NCBI RefSeq assembly: GCF_047511655.1
Contig: NC_133395.1
Coordinates: 74,495,910-74,559,909 of the forward strand
Length of the DNA: 64,000 nt
Source: Castor canadensis
Taxonomy: Eukaryota > Chordata > Mammalia > Rodentia > Castoridae
Direction of reading: 5' to 3'
A model generated the notes under the pieces. It made no database searches. It worked only from the letters and a program-made list of their open reading frames with translations, and was not told the origin of the DNA. Positions 1-11,739 of the stretch are shown in pieces. The number at the start of each line of letters is the position of its first letter. Positions within the stretch are counted from its first letter, which is position 1. Both the position numbers and the translations under genes were made by a program.

Positions 1-340
1 TGTGTGGCTTATATTGGGAAGAACCGACAGCAGCCTTCAGGTCCTTGTAGGCTGTCAGTTAATGAGCCTGAGTTTCTGGGTGGCTGTTGCCAGGATGTTG
101 CCCATAGTTTATTGTCACATGGGCCCAACCTAACATAACCTTGTGTTTCCTCAAAGCTAGCCAGAGAGAATGTCTCTTCATGAGAGGGATATTCCAGGCT
201 GTGGAACATGAATCATACAATCATATATTGTCACCTTTTCATGTACTATTAGTTAGAAGCAAATGACAGGTTCCTACCAACACTTTAGAGGAGAGGATTA
301 AGCAAGGGTCAGAATAACAGAAATCAGGGTTTGGGTGGGG
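1..340. repeat. Ancient LTR-like repeat fragment (window edge)
   Basis: This stretch shares landmarks in the same order with 57150-57655: a 'caggtccttgt' block, a 'gttagaagcaaatgacaggttcc' type block, and similar spacing between them. Both are diverged copies of one old mammalian interspersed repeat that I believe is LTR-derived. The copy is cut by the window start. I cannot name the subfamily. Confidence 0.45.
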
Positions 341-574
341 TGGCTATTTTAGAATCTGCCAGCCATGGAGTCCTGGTTTGGTTATACAAATCATATGTAA
401 CCCCTCCAAGTCTGTCTGTAACTTGCCTTTTTTTCGTTTCTTTGATACAAAAAAAGGTTTCATTTAAAATTAAATCACACTTTTATTTTATGGATAGTAC
501 TTTTCACGGCCTATTTGATGATTCCTTGCCTAGGGAAAATTGTGAGTATGTTCTCCTAGTTCTTCTGGACCATG

Positions 575-760
575 GCTTTTCAACATTGGCAGTGTTAACA
601 CTTGGACTGGATAGCCCTGTTGTGGGGAGCCCTCTTGTGCACTGTAACACGTTTGACAGCATCTCTGGCTTCTACTTACCACATCTCAGCAGCATCTCCT
701 CACCCACTTTGACAAGCAAAACCCTTGCAAGGCTTTCCCATGTAAAAAGCCTCCAGTTGA
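575..760 (-). mobile_element. MER5-type hAT (Charlie) DNA transposon fossil
   Basis: The segment reads, with substitutions, as the reverse complement of the MER5A non-autonomous element. It has the block around 'gttgtggggagccctcttgtgcactgtaacacgtttgacagcatctctggc' in the expected order, followed by the 'cagcagcatctcctcaccca...gacaa' block. MER5 elements are inactive relics shared by placental mammals. The open frame over 331-837 runs through this relic and is not taken as a gene. Confidence 0.7.
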
Positions 761-1093
761 CCACTACTGCCCCAGAAATTTTCTTTATTGTCTTCACAGT
801 GCATCAGAGTTTCTGGTTGCTACATAACATTCTATAGAGTTATTTAATTCCTCTACATTTCTTGAAAAGACCCTCATTTCCTTTTTCATGGCCTTTGTCT
901 TATCAAATGATTTATATATGGACTCTGTTCTGTTTGGTTTGTCTGACTTCTATCCTTATGCCCATAAAAACACTTTATAGTTTTTTTTATAAGTCTTGAG
1001 ATTTAATGTAAATCTTCAAACTTTGCTCTCAAAATTAGTCTGGATATCCTAGGGCCTTTGTCTTCCATATGTAATTGGAATCAGTTTGTCACC

Positions 1094-1172
1094 CAGACAC
1101 ACACACACACACACACACACACGCACGCACACACGCACGCACGCACACACACACACACACACACATACACAA
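1094..1172. repeat. (CA)n microsatellite with CGCA interruptions
   Basis: Alternating CA runs with internal 'acgcacgcac' units. The imperfect purine-pyrimidine alternation can adopt Z-DNA and is likely length-polymorphic. Confidence 0.95.
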
Positions 1173-1344
1173 AATCTTCTTGTATTTCGATCAATTCAAG
1201 ATCATTATCATACTAATAATGTTGAAAGTACTAACAATAGTGAACATTTCAGTACATGAAATGGGCAATCCCTTTTTTATTCCTTTTAGTATTTCTGAAC
1301 AATATAGTTCTAGTGTAGAGGTCTTGCAATTATTTCAGTAAATC

Positions 1345-1525
1345 CTATATATTTAACTTCCAGCTTTATTGAGGCTTACTGAACATAGATATATATATTT
1401 ATAGTGTACAAGGTGATGAGTTCACATACATATGCATTGTGAAATGATTAATTACAATCAAGGGAATTAACATCCACCCTTTCACATAATAATCTTCTTG
1501 TGGGGGGCGTGATGAGAACATTTGA
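1345..1525 (-). mobile_element. Old L1 3' end fragment
   Basis: The text 'cagctttattgaggcttactgaacatag...gtgtacaaggtgatgagttcacatacatatg...cacc' resembles the reverse complement of the 3' UTR of ancient mammalian L1 (L1M) elements. It probably belongs to the same old L1 as 3063-5690, with later insertions between. Confidence 0.5.
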
Positions 1526-1527
1526 GT

Positions 1528-1872
1528 CCTAACTCATTGTTTTTTGGTGGTACTTGGATTTTAACTCAGCGCCTAGCACTTACTAGGCAGATGCTATGCC
1601 ACTTGAGCCCCACCCTTAGCTGTTTTGCTTTTACTTGTTTTTTGGCCAGTGTCCTTGGTTTGGCCCAGTCAAGCCTGAACTGTGATCCTCCTACTTATGC
1701 CTCCTGTGAAGCTGGGCTTACAGCTATGAATCACCACACCCAGCTTATTAATTGAAGTGGGGGTCTCACTAACTTTTTGCCCAAGCTGGCCTCTGTAACT
1801 ATGCTCCTCCTGATCACTGATCTCCATCTCCCAAGTAGCTGAGATTACAGGTGTGAGCCACTGTGCCCACCT
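1528..1872 (-). mobile_element. Composite SINE: ID-like arm plus B1-like arms
   Basis: Read on the minus strand, a B1-like unit comes first ('aggcacagtggctcacacctgtaatctcagctacttgggag' type sequence). A second B1-like unit follows, then an ID-like tRNA-derived arm with 'ctcaagtggcatagcatctgcctagtaagtgc'. The same architecture recurs at 63565-63880 and in shorter form at 57680-57910. B1 derives from 7SL RNA and ID from a tRNA-like gene, and both were mobilised by L1. Confidence 0.75.
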
Positions 1873-1942
1873 GGGGTTTCATATTTTTGATGCCATATTA
1901 CTTTCCAATTTTTGTTGCTAGTATTACAAACACAATTATTTT

Positions 1943-3047
1943 CCCCCATTGGTTCTTTTTATATTAGCATATATTAGTTGTTTAGGGTGGTTTCATTGTG
2001 ACATTCATATGTGCTTACAATATATCTTAATTAGACCTACCCCCTCTCTTATCCTCCTTTCTTAGAACAATTTCAACAGGTTTCATTGTTCAATGTTCAT
2101 ACATGTACATACAGAACATGTACCATATTCACCCTCCTTCACCCTTTCTGCTTAGCCTCTCCCTTCCCTCTGCTAGCCATCCATGAACAGGACCTGTTTT
2201 ACCTTCCTGTCCTTCATTTTGTTAGGTATGTATTGATTGTTCAAGGGGTTTTCACCTTGGTATTTCACACACGTATATGTCGTATTTTAATCAGATTAAC
2301 TCCCTCTATTACTTTTTCTCTATTGCCTTGCTCCTCTATTTTTCAACAGCTTTCAGTGCATTTCAGTAGTCTTCATACAGAGATGGCAATGTATTTCAAT
2401 ATTATTCACTATCATTCTCTTTTCTTCTTGTGCCTCCCTGTGGCCCCCTCTGACAGACTCACTATTACAGTCAAATTTACTCTCTCTCCCTCTCCCTGTC
2501 CCTGTCCTTCTTCCCCTTCCCCTCTCCATATGTGTGTATGATCATCTATGCATTATACATTTATCTTATAGGTCTAGATATGAGGAAAAATATGTGACCT
2601 TGGACCTTTTGAGCCTGGCTTACTTCACTTAACAGGATGATCTCCAAGTCCAGCCATTTACCTGCAGACAACATAATTTCATTCTTCTTTATGGCTGAAT
2701 AATAATCCATTGTGTATATATAACACATTCTCTTAATCCTTTTATCAGTCGTAGGTCATCTGGGATGTTTCCAAAACTTGGCTATTGTGAATAGGGCTGC
2801 AATAAACATGGGTGTGCAGGTAGTTCTATTACATCCTGGATAGCATTCCTTTAGGTATATGCCCAGGAATGGTATCACTGGATCATATGGCAGGTCTACT
2901 TCCAGTTTTCTGAGGAACTTCCATACTGTTTTGCAAGGTTATTTTTGAGCTCCCTCTATGTACTGGTTATTAATCCCTTGGCAGATGTTCTGCTGGTAAA
3001 GATTCTCTCCCATTCCATAGGCTGTCTTTTCAGTGTGGTGACTGAAA
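1943..3047 (-). mobile_element. 5'-truncated L1 insertion inside an older L1
   Basis: The plus-strand reading starts with an L1 3' UTR (complement of the 'agagagaatgatggag...cacatatgtaaatgtcataatg' type tail) and passes into the C-terminal part of ORF2 ('ggctgaataataatccattgtgtatata', 'gggctgcaataaacatgggtgtgcaggt'). It is bounded by a 15-base direct repeat, aaacacaattatttt, at 1928-1942 and 3048-3062, which is a target-site duplication. Both edges are therefore well defined. The ORF2 remnant is broken by stops. Confidence 0.85.
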
Positions 3048-4474
3048 AAACACAATTATTTTTTCAACCTTATGTAGTGCTCTTAGTAAATTTATAGAGA
3101 AGCTAAGATCATTTGGATTTTCTATGTAAAGTTTTACTTCTTTCCTTTTACTCCTTAGATAGTTTCATTTCTTTTCTTTGCCATCTTTGCCAGACTGGGA
3201 TTCTAACAATGTTTAATAGAAGTAGTGATCATTAGATCACAAAAAGGGGGACAAATAACTTGGTATGACAGCAATTAGGTATTATGACAGCTGATTATTG
3301 TCAACATCATTATATTGAAAATTTTACATTCCATTCCTACTTTTCTGAGAGTATTTTTTAATCATTATTGGCTGTTGAATTATAACAAATGCTTTCCCTC
3401 TGTGTTCCTATTTTTGCAGCTATTAAAATTGTCACATTTTTCTGCTTTATTCTGGTGAATTACTTGACTTTTGAAGGTTACACCAGCTTTGCACTCCTGG
3501 GATGAACTCTTTGCTTATGAGTTACTATTTTTTTTTTTTTTGCTTACTCTTGTGTATATTGATGACTTTCATTTTGTTTAGGATCATTGTTCTTATCCTC
3601 ATCAAAGATATTGTTCAGTGATTTTCTCCCAGTTTGTCTTGTTGCTATCGGGAACTTCTGGCCTCATAAATCAAGATGGGAAATGTTTCCTTTTTCACTA
3701 TTCTCTGGAAGAGTGCATGCAACATACATTTTTTTACAGTGTCTCCTCCTCAAATGATTGAGTAAAATCACCAGTGAAATCAGTTGGGCCTATCTACTTT
3801 TTGTAAGAAAGTTTTTAATTGCATAATCAGCTTTCTTAACATGTGCTCTATTATGATCTTTGTTGATTAGTGCTCCATAATCTTTTCATTTGAAAAGAAC
3901 CTGTGTCCTCGTTGATATTTATATCAATGAGGCTGTTTGGTAGTAGTTTTACTAACATCATTGATTTTTTTGTCTGCTAGTACTGTAAATTATTGAAATC
4001 ATTGTGCTAAAATTTTCAGTTGTAGCTACATATTTGTGTATTTCTCATTTTAGCTGTGTCATTTTTTGCTTTGTATATTTTGAGGTTATGTTATTAGGTG
4101 CATTCAAAATTAGACTGGCTATGTCTTCCAATTAAATTGTCTCATAGTTATGAAATATTCCCCTCTACTAATATTTTTGCCTCAAAGTTTACTTTGTTAA
4201 TATTAATAAAGAAATAGGTTTTTGTTTTCTTGGTTAATATTTGCCTAGCATTTTTTTTCATCCTTATACTTTCAATTTTATGGGTCATTATATTTAAAGT
4301 GTGTTCCTTTAAAACAACATGAATTTGGAGTTTTGTTTTACCCCTGTAACACTATCTTTTAATGGATATTTTTAGTTAATTTGTGTTTAAGGTAACTACT
4401 GATGTGGTCAAGTTTGAGTTTTTTATTTCATTTCTGTTGGTCACATCTGTTCTTTGTTCATATTTCTTTTTCTT

Positions 4475-4575
4475 TTCTTTTTTTTTTTTTTTTTGACGGT
4501 ACTGGGGTTTGAACTCAGGGCTTCCTGCTTGCTAGGCGGTGCTCTACCACTTGAGCCATTCTACCAGCCCTTGCT
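4475..4575 (-). mobile_element. ID-like SINE
   Basis: A poly(T) run, the poly(A) tail in reverse, is followed by the reverse complement of the tRNA-like sequence 'ggctcaagtggtagagcaccgcctagcaagcaggaagccctgagttcaaaccccagtaccg'. The A-box-like 'ggctcaagtggtagagc' and B-box-like 'gagttcaaacccc' are present. This is the ID-like family also seen at 53722, 55621, 57680, 61722 and 62565. Confidence 0.85.
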
Positions 4576-5086
4576 TCCTTTTCTCATTTCTTTTGTGTTA
4601 ATAAAGTATTTTAATATTCAATTTTATCTCTTCCCCTAGCTTTCTAGTTTTATTTTTTGTTTCATTTTAGCAATTACAATGTGCATTAAATGGAATACAA
4701 ATTAATACTTCACCTCTTCATAAATAATGCAAGAATCTTACAGCAGAATAATTCCATTCTCCCTTTTCATAACTCTCTTCTGCCCTTTGAAATTTAGTTG
4801 TCACATAGTTTATTTCTACATAGGTTTTAAACTCCATGAGACACTGTTGTTATTGTTGCTTTAAGCAATCAATAGTATTTCAAATTTACTTTTTATTAAT
4901 TGTCCTTTTTGTTCTTCATCTCTTTCTGCAGCTCTGTTTGCTTCATAGGTCATCAAGTCAGAAGAATTTTCTCTTTAGTGTTCCTTTAGTATAGATCTAC
5001 TAGCAATGATTTATCTAGATTTTTATCTTCAAAAGTCAGTTTTACCTGCATTTCTATTTTTACTGAGTTAAGAATTTAAGGTTGAC

Positions 5087-5165
5087 AGAATTCCTTCCTT
5101 CCTTCCTTTCTTCCTTCCTTCCTTCCTTCCTTCCTTCCTTCCTTCCTTTCCTTCCTCCCTCCCTC
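5087..5165. repeat. (CTTC)n microsatellite
   Basis: Tandem 'ttcc' units with occasional 'tttc' and 'ctcc' variants on the plus strand, giving a polypyrimidine tract capable of triplex (H-DNA) formation. Confidence 0.95.
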
Positions 5166-5759
5166 TCTTTGGCACCTTTAAGACAATTCCATTGCCATGT
5201 GGATTCCAGCATTTCACTAAAACTCTGCTGACAATCCCATTGTTGTTCCTGTAAAGTTAATGTGCCATTTTATTCTGCTGGCTTAAGATTTTTCTCTCTG
5301 TCTTTGGTTTTCAGTTTGTTTGACTACGATGTAGTTAGTTTGACTTCTTGAATTTTTTGCCTGGAGTACATTGACATTGTGAAATCTGTGCATTGATGTT
5401 CTTCATCAAATTTGGAAAATTCAAATATTGCTTTTGCACAATTTTCTCTCTCCTTTGTGAACCTCAGCCACATTTATTAGATCATTTGATAGCATTCTTC
5501 ATATTTCTTATGTACCAATTTTTATTTTAAATGTTTTTGTCCTTGCATTTAGGTTTGGATGATTTCCATTGAGTGACTTTCAGTTCACTGATTAATACGA
5601 TCTTCTTACATGCTTGGTCTGCTACTTAAGCCCCATCCAATAGGTATTTTGAGAATTTTAGATTTAAAATGTCCATCTGGGTTGGATGGATGGATAGATA
5701 GACAGAAAAATGGATATGATAGATTTCAACTCTGAAATCCAGGTGGCAATGGAAGTCTG

Positions 5760-5865
5760 TCTTGCCCTTTTTGCTTTAGTTATTGGCCAAGCTGGACCAA
5801 GATCCACCTATGGCTGTCTATAGCTGGAATTATAGGCATGTACTCCCACATCCTTTCTGTACAAT
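5760..5865 (-). mobile_element. Degenerate B1-like SINE fragment
   Basis: 'ttggccaagctggacc...gatccacctatggctgtctatagctggaattataggcatgtactcccacatcc' is the complement of a B1/7SL-like right half ('...tgcctataattccagctata...'). It has no recognisable tail and is heavily diverged. Confidence 0.5.
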
Positions 5866-6275
5866 GATCTTGTCTTCTAAGCTCCATGATACTGCAAGGG
5901 AGGGGAAGAGGGACAACAGGACTTCATTGTACCTTTCAGACTCGGCTCAAATCCTTTTCACTGACAAAACACCCATTAAAATTTCCATGAGGAAAATCCA
6001 ACAGAGTAAATCTTTACATTGGGTGATCCCTCAGAATTTGAATCTTTCATGCCAGGCCCAAAACTCTTAGGTTTCTCTTTACCCTAACAGAGGTCCAAAA
6101 TGATGCATCCAATTCTCAGAACATGCCCACACTTGTCCAAAGCATGAAGAAAGAAAAAAGCTGCAGATCTATATTCACATAGAAATTCAGTTCCTCCAGA
6201 TCTGTTTATCCACAATACCAAAGAACATAATAGTATGCATTTCATCCTGTATTTTCTGTTTGCTGTGGTAGTGTT

Positions 6276-7010
6276 ATGGTTTGGATTTTAAATGTCCTCC
6301 AGAAGCTCATGTCCTGAAAGCATGTACTGAAGTGTTCAGTGGTGAATTTGCATGAAGCTGAATTTAAAGGTGACAGACTAATTCATCCCACAGAGGAAAT
6401 GTCAAGGCAGCACAGTGTTATGGCTATGGCCTGGGTATGACTGGCTGCTTTTTAGCCAGAGTCCTAGTGAAAACTGGGAATAAAAAACAGAGTAGACAGA
6501 TTTAAAATATGTGGTTTGGCCATAAAAGAAGTAAGTGCAAAGTTGCACCAACTAGGATGTGGCTGCAAAAGAGAGTAACACCATTGAAAAGAAGTCAAGT
6601 ACTTTCCACCAGGACAATGGGAAAATGCCTTGCGGGCATCTCAGAAATCAGCAAGACCATATCCACTGTATATGTGAGGGTGTAAAAGTGTAAACTCAAA
6701 AGGTGTATGTTTGAAAAGAGATCCATGAAGTGCCCTGCCCACACCAGTCCTCCAAGGAATTGTCTTCATTTCTCCTAATTGTTCGGGTACTCAGAAGCCA
6801 ACCAAACTGAAGTTCCAGCAGGCCCTGCTGGTCCCCATGCCACGATTTGTACCAGAAGCAGACCTTAGCATCATCCATGTGATGCTTGTTTGTCAGGCAT
6901 GCAGAAGACAAGAAGTGTGGGGCCACTGAGGCTTCCACTGGGATCTATAAGGAGAGCTTGGGAGGCCAGGCAGTATGTGTCAGGACAGGGTCTTTGTGAT
7001 AGGTAGCAGA
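6276..7010 (+). mobile_element. MaLR-type LTR element, left part
   Basis: Begins with the typical MaLR LTR opening 'tgttatggtttggattttaaatgtcctccagaagctcatg'. It continues into sequence closely parallel to 10900-11480, for example 'accaggacaat...aaaatgcctt...ggcatctcag' and 'gaattgt...cagaagccaac'. This is a MaLR internal region without coding capacity. It appears split from 8215-8590 by an intervening LTR-like insertion. Confidence 0.6.
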
Positions 7011-7039
7011 TAGATATAAATGGTAGCCACAAGAGGAAG

Positions 7040-8214
7040 AAAAACATTACAATTTAACTTCCCAATTCCACAGGTGACTAGTCTTTGTTAAAATCAAAGT
7101 AGCCCATCAAGGGCAGGGTGTCACAGCATGCTTAGAAGTCTGACACTCAACCTAAAGCTTAATTCTTTCTTTACTCAAGAGTAAGCCATACCCTAAACAT
7201 CAGCTAGGCCTTTAGCTGTGCATTTCATACAAGCAATTTCTTAACAAGATAAAGACCCAGACGCAGGAGCCCATCCTACTGATCAGATGGAGGGGGCTGA
7301 GAATTCCTTAATATTCCAGCTCCAATGCTTATACTGTTGTTCCCACTCCAGAGACAACTTGCTTTCAGACTATTGAGACTGTAACTCCTTTCCTAATAAA
7401 CTTTAGCATTTTGTCTACATTCTCATGTTTTGTCTGAATTCTTTTCTCACTGGACATAAGGACCAAGGTAGATATTGTTGAGAATCAACTAAAGTGGAGT
7501 CTGTTCTGTCAAAAGGAGTTACTTTAAGGGGTTACTGTACATCATTGTGTAGATGTCTGCTAACATCCCCAAATTGTTGCCTATGTACTTTGTGAAACAT
7601 TGCATAACCTTAAAAGATTCCTGTTTTTGAACAAAGGGCTGTTTTTTCATTACTGAATAAGTTCCTGCTATCACCAGGTGTCCTAATCCCAAAATGCTCT
7701 CCTAAAATGACTACCATTCAAAGAAATTTCTCTTCTCCTCGCCCCAAGGTCTCCTTGCTCCACAGGTTAATTATAAGCTTGGCATCACCATTTTAAACCA
7801 AACAACCATTTTAGGTCCCAGTTTCCCAGAGTCTTAAGTTTCCATGCCTTGTGGGTCACCCTTTGTCTTTTGTGTATACCAATTCAAACTAAGCTTCGTG
7901 TCTTTACTTTCCAATCAACAACTGTCCTTCCTCTATGCCCTCCTCAAACCATAAATGAGCCAACCATGCAAATTGTGAACCTGAGCTTCCTCTAGTAATA
8001 GCAAGGGGAAGTCCTGCTTTAGGGATAAAACCTGGGCTGTCCTCCCACCTGGTATGCTTGCTTGACTGACTGTGGTTGGTGGCACACCCTTCTACAGAAG
8101 TAAATTTGCCTCGCCAAACAACTTTCGAGCACATGTCTGATTTCTTGCAGCACCCTGATAGTCCCAATGTTTCTAACAATATCAATGCTAAACTTTGTGG
8201 TAATACCTGCAAGT
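7040..8214 (+). mobile_element. LTR-like insertion(s) within MaLR element
   Basis: Two LTR-like ends are visible. The first has 'cctaataaactttagcattttg' near 7393. The second has a TATA-like 'gggataaaacctgg' near 8021, an 'aagtaaa' signal, and a terminus near 8190 ('ccaatgtttctaaca'). The flanking MaLR-like sequence resumes at about 8215. I infer a solo LTR or tandem LTR remnants of a class I type retrovirus. Family and exact edges are not resolved. Confidence 0.45.
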
Positions 8215-8590
8215 AGCATCTGATAGGACCATGTGGGAAACTATGAGAGTGAAGCTAACGCTGCTAAAGCTGAAGACCCTAGGAACTTGGAGATGTCAAG
8301 AATGTGGAACTTCTGCCAAGGAAAACTGAAAGCAGCAAGCAGAACCAGCCCAAGAGAAAGGTTATGTGGACTTCAGCTGACAAGGCAATTGGTGTGAAGC
8401 TACCCCAATGTGAGTTACAACTAGACACTACTATCGACCCTACTATTACAGTCTTAGGCCACAGGGCCAACTCTGGGGATCCCCAGGTGACAAGGCTTGG
8501 CCATTCACCATAATTGACCAAATGGTGAAGCAGGAAAAGAATTTAGGTATTACTAGTGGCCTATGGTGGTCCTCAGGTGGTTGTCAGATT
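8215..8590 (+). mobile_element. MaLR-type element, right part
   Basis: 'gtgggaaactatgagagtgaagctaacgctgctaaagc...gaacttggagatgtcaagaatgtggaacttctgccaagg' parallels 11530-11620 ('catatgaaactgagagtgaagctgaagttgc...aactggaaatgccaagagcatgaaatgcctgccaa'). This supports it as the continuation of 6276-7010. Confidence 0.55.
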
Positions 8591-8595
8591 CTTGT

Positions 8596-9240
8596 CTGAA
8601 GCTATGAACAAATAATTGAACAGGGAGACAAGGAATGCCATAAAGTTTATTAAAGCAAAAGTACACCATCGAAGGAGACAGCAGGCTCAAGCAGGGCAGC
8701 TCAAGAACTCCATTGTCAAGGATTTGTCTAGCTTTTATATAGTTACAGCAAGGCTAGAGGACTGCCCCTGGAACATTCCTAGGTTAACTCACTCAAAATT
8801 GGCAGAGTGATTGACAGGTTCATATAGTTCCCTATGGCCCTGAGTGGGGGGGTCACCATTCTATAATTTTAATGATTATGCATGAGATCCAAGTAATATT
8901 CATGAGGTCTCAAGTAAGGAAAATACCAAAAAAGTCAGATTAAGGACATCAGTGCTATTTACAATCTGGTAAGAACTGGCTTTCTTTATCTTCCTCTTTG
9001 AACAGGCTATTTCTAACCACAAAGCAGATGCATTGGGGGCAGTTAAGGTGGAGCTTGACCATCCAGGTTTTGGGTTTCCTCTTTCTCTGTTCTTAATCAC
9101 CTTTGGTGTGCCCTGTCTCATAGTTATACTGAGAAACAACAGATGGACCTGCATCCTTGACCCTGTCTTCAAGAACAGATGAGAGTTTCAGGAACATATA
9201 GGGAAGGAATGCAAGTGGGGGCAAGAAGTACACCTAGTTA
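8596..9240 (-). mobile_element. LTR-like element, reverse orientation
   Basis: 'ggaatgccataaagtttattaaagcaaaag' is the reverse complement of an LTR polyadenylation region with AATAAAC. The following 600 bases have promoter-like and single-copy-like composition and no coding content. The family is not identified, and the 9240 edge is a guess. Confidence 0.35.
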
Positions 9241-10095
9241 AACGATATTGATCAAACTGTTGTCTGGTTTATTATTATCTCAGGAGTGTCCAAGCAGAGT
9301 CTCATCAGACACAAAGTTGCTGCTGCCTGGGGTAATTTCAACTCTTGTCACATATTTAGCCATCAGACCTGTTATTCCTGGAATCCAAGGTGATTGCAAG
9401 AGAGAATGACTTAGAGGAAGGATAATTCAGAGAGGCAAGACAGAGTTGGGACAATTACTGAGTCATCCTTCGGGTATAGCTAAGGCAATGCCTGGAGATG
9501 GCCAGGTGTTGCTCCAGTGTCTGGGACAGGGCTTTATAACAGCTGCTGGTTGATAATCTGATTATGTGGTGTCCCTGCAAATATTGCAAGTGCCTTATTT
9601 ACTTCCCCAATTTTAGATAAACAGTCCTTTACATATCTACATGCAGAGTTGAGAAGGAATCTGATTCACAGTTTAAGATAGGAAAAGAGACATATGTAAA
9701 ATGTTTTCACTTACACATTGGACATTTGCAGGCACAAAGTAAAGAGTCAGTGTTTTTAGCAAAAGTAGCCTCTAAGTCCATTTTGCAACATCAGGCCACC
9801 ATTGGTGTGGATGCCAGACATAAAGCTATAGAATTTAATGTTTGCCCTGCTGGGTTTCAGTCTTATTTTGATCTGATCCTTCCTTTTAAAGCCCCCTATT
9901 CCTCCCTTTTGCAATGAGAAAGTTTAACTTGTACCACTGCATCTTAGAAGTATAATGAAGTATGACGTTTTTTATTTTGCAAGGGCTCAGAGATAAGAGC
10001 TTGTCTTGAGTCTCAGGAATAACTTTGGAATTGAACTTTTGAGCAATGCTGGAATGGTTGAGACTTTGAAGAGTCGTGAACTAAATGCAGTTTGC
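9241..10095. other. No gene or repeat recognised
   Basis: No splice-flanked coding segment or clear element is seen. The 63-residue open frame at 9726-9917 has no recognisable motif. Some of this may be internal sequence of neighbouring LTR elements. Confidence 0.4.
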
Positions 10096-10099
10096 ATTA

Positions 10100-10550
10100 T
10101 GAGATGGACATGAATCTTGGGGGGCTAAGGGTGGAATGTATGGCTTGGGTCATAAATGTCCCTCAATGCTTCATGTGTTGAAGATTTGTTACTGAATTAA
10201 GTGGTGTTCAGAGGTGAGCCCTTTGTGAGGTGATTGGATCAGAAGAGTTCTGACCTCATAAATCCATTAATGGATTAATAACTTAATGGGTTTCAGAGGA
10301 GAGGCTGTGTTATAATAAAAATTAGCACGCTCTCTCTCTCTCTCTTCCTCTTTCTCTCCTCAGCTTCCAGGATGTGAGCAGCTTTGCTCTATCACATGCT
10401 TCCCCCTGCATCTTGGGCCCAAAGCCATTGCAGCCCAGTGACCATGGACAGAAGCCTCTGAAACCATGAACCCAAATAAATCTTTTAAATTGTTCATCTG
10501 AATTATTTTATCACAATGGCAGAAAGTTGACTGTCACAGAAAATTGGTAC
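10100..10550 (+). mobile_element. MaLR-type LTR
   Basis: Typical MaLR/MST-like reading order: 'aatgtccctcaatgcttcatgtgttgaag', 'cagaggtgagccctttgtgaggtgattggatca', 'aatccattaatggattaataa', a (CT)n tract at 10330-10345, 'gcagcccagtgaccatgg', 'cccaaataaatctttt', and the 3' end '...atcacaatggcagaaagttgactgtcaca'. Expressed LTRs of this type are non-coding and mammal-wide. Confidence 0.75.
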
Positions 10551-11739
10551 TGAGAAGTGGGGTCATTGTTGACTACACCTAACTATGTGGTTCAGAAGCC
10601 TTTGGAACTGATTTGTAAGAGGAGTTTGGAAAAGTTTCTAGAGGTAGGCTAAAAATGCCTAGAATGCTGTAAGCAGAGCTTAATGGGTGATTCTAATTGG
10701 AGCTCAGAAGACTAAAATGCTTTATAGAAAGAAGAAGAGCAAAGCTTGTGATCTTGAGGTTTCAGATAGAAGTAAGGACTGTACTGGAAATTGACTGAGA
10801 GGCCATTCAGATAACATTTTTAGGAAAAAAAACAAAAAACAAAAGAAAAACCTTGTCTACTTTGTCCATGCCCTGAGACTTTTTATGAGGTAATAGACCA
10901 ATTAATCTGGCAGAGGCAGCTCAGATTCAGGTTGTAGTCTGGATATTGCTGGCTGCTTTTAAATAGATTTACAATGATAAGGGGCTGCAAAACACAGAGT
11001 TGAAAGATTTTAGGAATTCATATTTTTGCCTGAAACGGGACTCATTTATTGTTGCAGCCATATAGGGTATGGTTGTTAAAAACATCCATGCCATTAAAAA
11101 GAATCCAAGTTCTTCAAACCAGGACAATAAAGAGATGCCTTGGGGACATCTCAGGAATAGGTGATAACTCAGCCATCACAAGCTCAAAGATGGAAAAGGG
11201 TAAACTCTTTTGAAAGACTTTGCTTCAAGAATAGAGACCCAGGGCATTCTGCTGGTACAGGAGCACCTAGGGAATTGTTTGTAGATTTCATCCCCTATGT
11301 TCAGCTGTCCAGGCACTCAAAGTCCCCTGCATCCATGGTCCAAGGGGGCCCAATTACTGCTTTCACTGGCAGTAGGCTGTTGTAATCTGTTGGTGATGGT
11401 TTTAAACTGATGCAAAAATGCAGAAGTTATGGGGTCAAAGAGGCTTCCACCAAGATTTCAAAAGAAAACTTGTGATGCCAAGGCAGTGTGGCAGGACCAG
11501 AGTGCCAGCAAGTAGCTCCTAAGGGGATACATATGAAACTGAGAGTGAAGCTGAAGTTGCAATGCAAATCTCAGGAAACTGGAAATGCCAAGAGCATGAA
11601 ATGCCTGCCAAAAGAAGCTACAAGGAGAGTCATCCCCATAAAAGAGGCCATATAAGACTAAAGCTGGCAAGGCTATAGGAGTGGGACTGCCCAAGCCCTT
11701 TGGAGATCACAGCATGCCATCATATGCTTCAGATGTAAC
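10551..11739 (+). mobile_element. MaLR internal region
   Basis: Starts with 'aaaattggtactgagaagtggggtcattg', which follows directly after MaLR LTRs, then 'cctttggaactgatttgtaagaggagtttggaaaag'. It is non-coding and largely colinear with 6450-7010 and 8215-8500, so the two elements probably belong to one family. Confidence 0.6.

Larger units (their letters stand above)
3063..5690 (-). mobile_element. Ancient L1 body (ORF2 and ORF1 remnants)
   Basis: Diverged L1 sequence in reverse orientation. Recognisable blocks include the 'tttgcactcctgggatgaac' region, the 'tcagtgattttctcccag...ttctggcctcataaa' region, 'tttgtgtatttctcattttag', and an ORF1-like stretch around 5280-5600. Stops occur in all frames. 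It is interrupted by an ID-like SINE at 4475-4575 and a (CTTC)n tract at 5087-5165. Confidence 0.65.

Noticed and set aside
331..837. 168-codon plus-strand open frame
   Set aside because: Covers a MER5-type transposon relic in reverse. No domain, splice context or codon signal supports it.
1094..1172. Tandem repeat considered as a CRISPR-like or satellite array
   Set aside because: Simple CA microsatellite without spacers, in a mammalian genome.
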